DNA of 64,000 nucleotides from Panax quinquefolius. Taxonomy: Eukaryota; Streptophyta; Magnoliopsida; Apiales; Araliaceae. The notes under the pieces are model-generated. The model had not been told where the DNA came from, searched no databases, and saw only the letters and a program-made list of their open reading frames with translations. Of the stretch, positions 59,959 to 64,000 are shown in pieces. Position 1 is the first letter of the stretch, and every line of letters begins with the position of its first letter. The DNA lies in NCBI GenBank assembly GCA_020205615.1, contig CM035160.1, positions 3,822,437-3,886,436 on the forward strand, written 5' to 3'. The position numbers and the translations under genes are program-made.

Positions 59959-60294
59959 TACTCTCTCCGTTTCTAATTGACTTTTTAAACTCAAATTCAC
60001 CACTTTAAGATTAATAATGGGCTAAATACACTTCTGTCCCTCAAAATATAACTCATTTGACACTTATACCCTAATGTTTAAAACTTTACATTAACATACT
60101 CCAACTACACTCAAATTTTTATGGTTATAAGTGTAAAAAGGGTCATACTTCGAAGGACAGAAGTGTATTTAGCCCATTAATAATTAAACAAATGTATTAG
60201 AATTTTTAAAATCAAATAAGTTGACCTTGATTGTAAATTTTAATTCTAAATAGTCAATTTGACCGTAAAAAATCAATTATGACAAATAGAGTTA
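59959..60294. mobile_element. Stowaway-like MITE carrying a second MITE
   Basis: The left end TACTCTCTCCGTTTCTAATT and the inverse of the right end, TAACTCTATTTGTCATAATT, match in their inner part (TAATTGACTTTTTA compared with TAATTGATTTTTTA). The target site would be TA. Its interior is interrupted by the 157-bp MITE at 60019-60175; without it and one copy of the 9-bp repeat, this element is about 170 bp. Confidence 0.55.
60019..60175. mobile_element. 157-bp Mutator-type MITE
   Basis: Perfect terminal inverted repeats begin GGGCTAAATACACTTCTGTC. The flanks carry a perfect 9-bp direct repeat, ATTAATAAT (60010-60018 and 60176-60184), the size expected of Mutator-type insertion. It has no coding capacity. 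It lies inside the Stowaway-like element, so it inserted later. Confidence 0.85.
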
Positions 60295-60878
60295 AACAGA
60301 CCTAGGTGGCGGAATGGGCGCATAGCACCTAGGCATTTTTTTAGGCGATCAAATTTATTTCTTTTTCTATTTTACATGCCTGTTATACATATAATAGATG
60401 TAATTTTTTTAAATTTAACATAAAAACATTAGCAAAAAACAATCTTCTTCTAAATCTTAAAAATCATTTCAAGTATAGTGAAGCTTCAAAGTAAATGTTT
60501 GATTCTCCAGCAGTGGCCTAGGCACCCAGCCAAATCGAGCGTTCGCCTAAGCAGGTGTTAAGTGAGATTTTTTTAGAACACAGGAAAGCGCAAGCGTTTA
60601 TTGAAAAAGTTATTCAGAGAAAAACAGTGTCGTATACTCTTAATGGACAACCTTGTGAAAATCAACTCTTCGGTGACTCCTCGTTCTAAATACCATGTAA
60701 TGCTCAATACAGATTTTATCAGATAAAAGGATACTACGCTCTCCAAAATCTGCCCCAGCCACCTTAAACAGCTACTACACTTATCAGAAATATCGAAATG
60801 AACAAACTCACAAGTCTCAAGAGTTTATTTGTAAAGCCCACCAGAAACAGAAGCATGTAGCTTTGCAGCTATGATGCA
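60295..60878. other. Intergenic DNA and 3' region of the TPR gene
   Basis: Bases just left of 60898 include the 3' untranslated part of the TPR transcript. AAAACCAATAAA-type signals were not clear. From 60300 to about 60560 the sequence has CCTAGGTGGCGG and AGGCGATC words, seen in many plant repeats, but no element ends were found. Confidence 0.4.
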
Positions 60879-61157
60879 CCGGTTCTTATATGACCTGTTA
60901 GGCCACCTTTGGTAACTTCTCACGGACTGTAACACCAGTTTGTGAGCTCCTAGCTGAGACAAATTTACTAGTCTGGGACAAAAGCAGAGCCTTCATGGCA
61001 GCCTGTTCAGATAATACACCATGAGCTTTCTTCTTTAATTGTTCAAGAAGTCGGTGTGCTTCTGCACCGGTTCTTATATGACCTGTTAGACCACCTTTGG
61101 TAGCTTCTCACTGACTGTAACACCAGTTTGTGAGCTCCTAGCTGAGACAAATTTACC
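60879..61157. repeat. Two copies of a 91-bp segment from the TPR gene's last exon
   Basis: The segment 60879-60969 is repeated at 61066-61157 with about five differences. The copies are 187 bases apart, and a unique 97-base stretch lies between them. Both include the coding end and stop region of the TPR gene and the following ACAGGTCATATAAGAACCGG. They lie in direct orientation. Confidence 0.85.
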
Positions 61158-64000
61158 AGAGCCTCAGCTACTTTCTCCTGAAAATTAATCGCAAGTGTGT
61201 AGCTGCAAAATCCAAAAGATGAGGTCAAACAACATACTTAACAGCCAAAAAAAAAACAATTGAGAAAATAAGGCCCAGGAACTCCAAAAAGAAAGAACAT
61301 GGTCTTCTGATATTCCAAGGTCAAAAGAGATTTAAGGGAAAAGAGTTGTAGGTTTCAATATACACAAAGGAACCCTGAAATATTTCAACTCTCAAATCAA
61401 AATGCAAATGCATACATAAGAAGAATCTTAGAAACTAACGTCAAGCATACATTTACTTTAATTTTACTATTAAATATCATGTACAAAGCTCATACCAAGA
61501 TGGCCTTTAGGGTTTCTATTCTCTATTGGGAAATGGACAAGTTCATTTGGATAATTAACTCTACCATATAAACAGGAACAGAAGAATGATCTTTCAGTTC
61601 ATAATTAACGTCATAAGGAAAATGTGTAATACAAACTATAGAAGCAAACTATTCCATGTTTTGCGAGGATAGTGAGAATGACATATAAGAAACAACGTTG
61701 TATAATCTTGTAAAACACTACATAAGTACTCAAATAAGACTATTTTGGAGGTGGAAGAAAGGAGAACTTGTAAAAGATTTTAAGAACTTGGGTTAATTTC
61801 AACTCACTTCTGAACATTGATCTTTTTAAACAAAGAATAGAATGAGGTACATGGCATTTATATGAAGGGAGAAAAGAGGAAGCCATCATGCACTTGAAAG
61901 GAATTGTTATGCACTCCTGCAAAATCATTTTGAATGACCTAGTGTTAATGTATTGGATGACCCATTCTTTCATTTCCTACTTGTTTTTGGATAAGTGGAT
62001 GACGTAATCTTGATACGTGTAGCTTAAAAGTTTGAATGTTCTGTTATTTGGGATATTCATTGCTAAGCTCTATATTGGCAGATATAAAATGCAAAGGCGA
62101 AGAAATCATATCATAATGAGACCATATTTACTGGATATTTCACAAAGACAGAGAGGGAGGAAATGGAGAAAGAGAAAGAGAATAAGTTGGGTTGGTTACT
62201 GATGGTAAGATGAGTAAGGATTCAGAGCCCCATCCCCAACCTCAAAATAGGTGAAGAAAAGTAGTAATTGAGTTACATGGGGAAAGTTGTGGTGGAATTC
62301 TCAACACCAATGAACTAGCAAAGAATATGTAAAGATATGGAAATAAATAATAAACAATAAAAAGCTAGTTTACCTTCCCATGGCATCATATGCTTTTGAA
62401 AGGTTCTGGAATGACTCAATTGAATCAGTATGATGAGGACCAAGCGAGACATCCATGATCTCCTTTGCAAATGCAAAAACCTGTGCAGCTGACTGAGGTC
62501 TATCTAGTTCCAGATATGCTGCACCCAAATTATTGTAAACATACCACACACCATAATGCTTAGAACCAAAGCTTTCTTTTAATATTTCTGCTGCATCCTC
62601 CAAATAAGGAATAGCCTGTTGCACCTTGCCTGTTAGCAGAAGTAACCAACCAATTCTTGCAGAAACACTTCCTACTGAGTGCTGTTCTTGAGGGAGCTTC
62701 TCAAGCATGGCCAGTGTTCTTTTTAACAAAGAGATTGCCCTTTCAAACTCATTCATTGTCTCATATTGCATTGATATTTCCATGTACGCCTCAGAAACTT
62801 CTACAGGAGAGGTAGATTCTTTCTTATCAAAAATTCTGTACGCAATCTCTAGACACCTCTTTGAGTCTGCAAACTTTTCCTGGTTACACAAGGCTTTGGC
62901 CATAGAAATGAAGACCATAGCTCGCTGTTCGCTCTGCTTATCAGTCTGCGGAACAACTCCTTTCAAAGTATTAATGACCTCATCATACTTCCCCAATGCA
63001 ATTTGCATGTTGGCAGCATCAATCTCACCGCGAAGTAAATCTGCATTAAGACCCCAATTCTTCAAGACTTTCTGCGATAACTGATTCTGATCCAATGCCT
63101 TCTCGTGTTCTTCTAATCCAGTGTAAATTACTCCAAGAAGCCGCCTATCATGTGCAACCTCCACGGAATTAAGCCCCAATTTTGCCTTATGTATATCCAT
63201 GGCCTTTAAACAATATGGCAACGCCTCCTTAAAATTTAAAACTGAAACATATGCCTCTGCTAGATCCCTATTAGCATTACCAAGTTCTCTACTATCTTCT
63301 TCCAATGTCATCTCTTTAATCTCCAAACACCTCTTGAGATTACCAAGTGCCTCCTCTCTCCTCCCTAAGGCTGTCTTGGTGTTCGCCAATTCAAGCTGAA
63401 CCGCATGAAGAACAGGCATAATATCATGAACACTACGAGCACCCTCTTCCTCTAATTTACTCAGTATCCTATTAGCCCTATTAAGATACCCTAAACTATC
63501 ATTAAACCTTTTCAAGTTATAACAAGCAGAACCCAACACTTGCAAAGTCATGGCAAGAGGGAAAGACAATTTATCATCAGAATCCAAAACTTTTAAAGCC
63601 CTAAGAGCAAAAGTTAAAGTCTTTTCAGGATCCTCGCCTTCTTGGTCAAGTTTAAGGCCCATTTTCAAGGAAGCCAAACCAAGCTCTTTCTCATTAAAAC
63701 TGGCCTCCATGTCTTTGAATGACTTGAGCATATCTTCAGTGGTCTTTGCAGATTCAAAAGCCTCCTCAAGTTGTGATTTTTCTTTGATTTTCATCTGTCT
63801 TGAGGACATTTGAGGGGACTGCTGCTGTTGGTCCACAAGGGTATTGAGATTCTGAGATGGGTTTACAAGAAATTGGGGTTCTTTGATTTTAGAAAATAGA
63901 AAACCATGGGATTTAGAGCAGTTCTTGAGATGGGTATGTGATGGGTTGTTGGGATTGTTTGAGAGTTTGGTAGTGAAGTCTCTGGAGAGGAGAGAGGAAG
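60898..64000 (-). CDS. Kinesin-light-chain-related TPR protein, start beyond the right edge
   Basis: Exon 1 runs from beyond 64000 to 62374, and the last exon starts at 61202 after TTTTGCAG. The frame is open up to the window edge, so the true ATG is outside. The part before MSSRQMKIKEKSQ is Ser/Asn/Lys-rich with few acids, like an organelle transit peptide. About ten tetratricopeptide repeats fill the rest (YNNLGAAYLELDRPQSAAQVF). Plant KLC-related proteins are helical scaffolds that bind partners, often at the cytoskeleton. The expected C-terminus, AHRLLEQLKKKAHG to REKLPKVA, stops at 60898-60900. A duplicated segment just before it shifts the frame unless removed, giving an earlier stop at 61043. 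Which end is used is uncertain. Confidence 0.85.

Noticed and set aside
62707..63813. Several plus-strand frames of 60-125 codons
   Set aside because: They are mirror frames of the TPR gene on the minus strand.

Overview
This is a plant nuclear window, and the genes point to a eudicot. They include a small AP2/ERF factor with an EDLL motif, an ATL-type RING-H2 ligase, a plant cis-prenyltransferase, a DOXC-type 2-oxoglutarate dioxygenase with three introns, and a plant kinesin-light-chain-like TPR protein. The non-coding DNA is AT-rich, with TA microsatellites, MITEs and large LTR retrotransposons. I see no rRNA, no credible tRNA, no CRISPR array and no bacterial gene.

Bases 1-35,109 are one nest of LTR retrotransposons. 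The outer host is a Ty3/gypsy element with Tat/Ogre-like proteins, in plus orientation. Its surviving parts are 5523-6219, 16579-22145 and 32480-35109. It ends in a 660-bp 3' LTR and carries an antisense, apparently spliced extra gene between pol and that LTR. Three elements sit in it. A decayed Ty1/copia element (1-5522, its left end outside the window) lies in the 5' LTR. A chromovirus-like (Tekay/Del-type) element on the minus strand (6220-16578) lies in the protease region. A second copy of that family on the plus strand (22146-32479) lies in the antisense gene. Target duplications support the last two: TTTGG/TTCGG and ATTAG/ATTAG. The two chromovirus copies form a 10.3-kb inverted repeat around a 5.6-kb spacer.

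Bases 35,110-64,000 are gene-bearing euchromatin. In order they hold the ERF gene (38.3-38.7 kb, minus), the cis-prenyltransferase (42.3-43.2 kb, minus, with a probable non-coding leader exon near 45.4 kb) and a Stowaway-like MITE (47.6 kb). Next is a Mutator-like non-autonomous element (47961-52645, 10-bp target duplication) that contains a 3.9-kb solo LTR related to the chromovirus. The 2OG dioxygenase (53.2-54.5 kb, minus), the ATL ligase (57.0-58.1 kb, plus), a MITE nested in a MITE (59.96-60.29 kb) and the TPR gene (60.9 kb to beyond the right edge, minus) follow. These genes look like independent neighbours with no shared pathway.

Two kinds of signal stand out. First, the four long LTR copies differ mostly at CAG/CTG/CCG trinucleotides, in forms that are not simple C-to-T changes. 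This suggests uncorrected long-read base-calling errors at CHG-methylated cytosines, so many apparent frameshifts in the transposons may be artefacts. Second, several elements carry arrays of stem-loops whose apices are conserved while the stems change in a matched way. They lie in the copia leader (four), downstream of the Tat-like pol (seven) and inside the chromovirus LTRs. Neither was in a standard feature class, and both deserve a real test.
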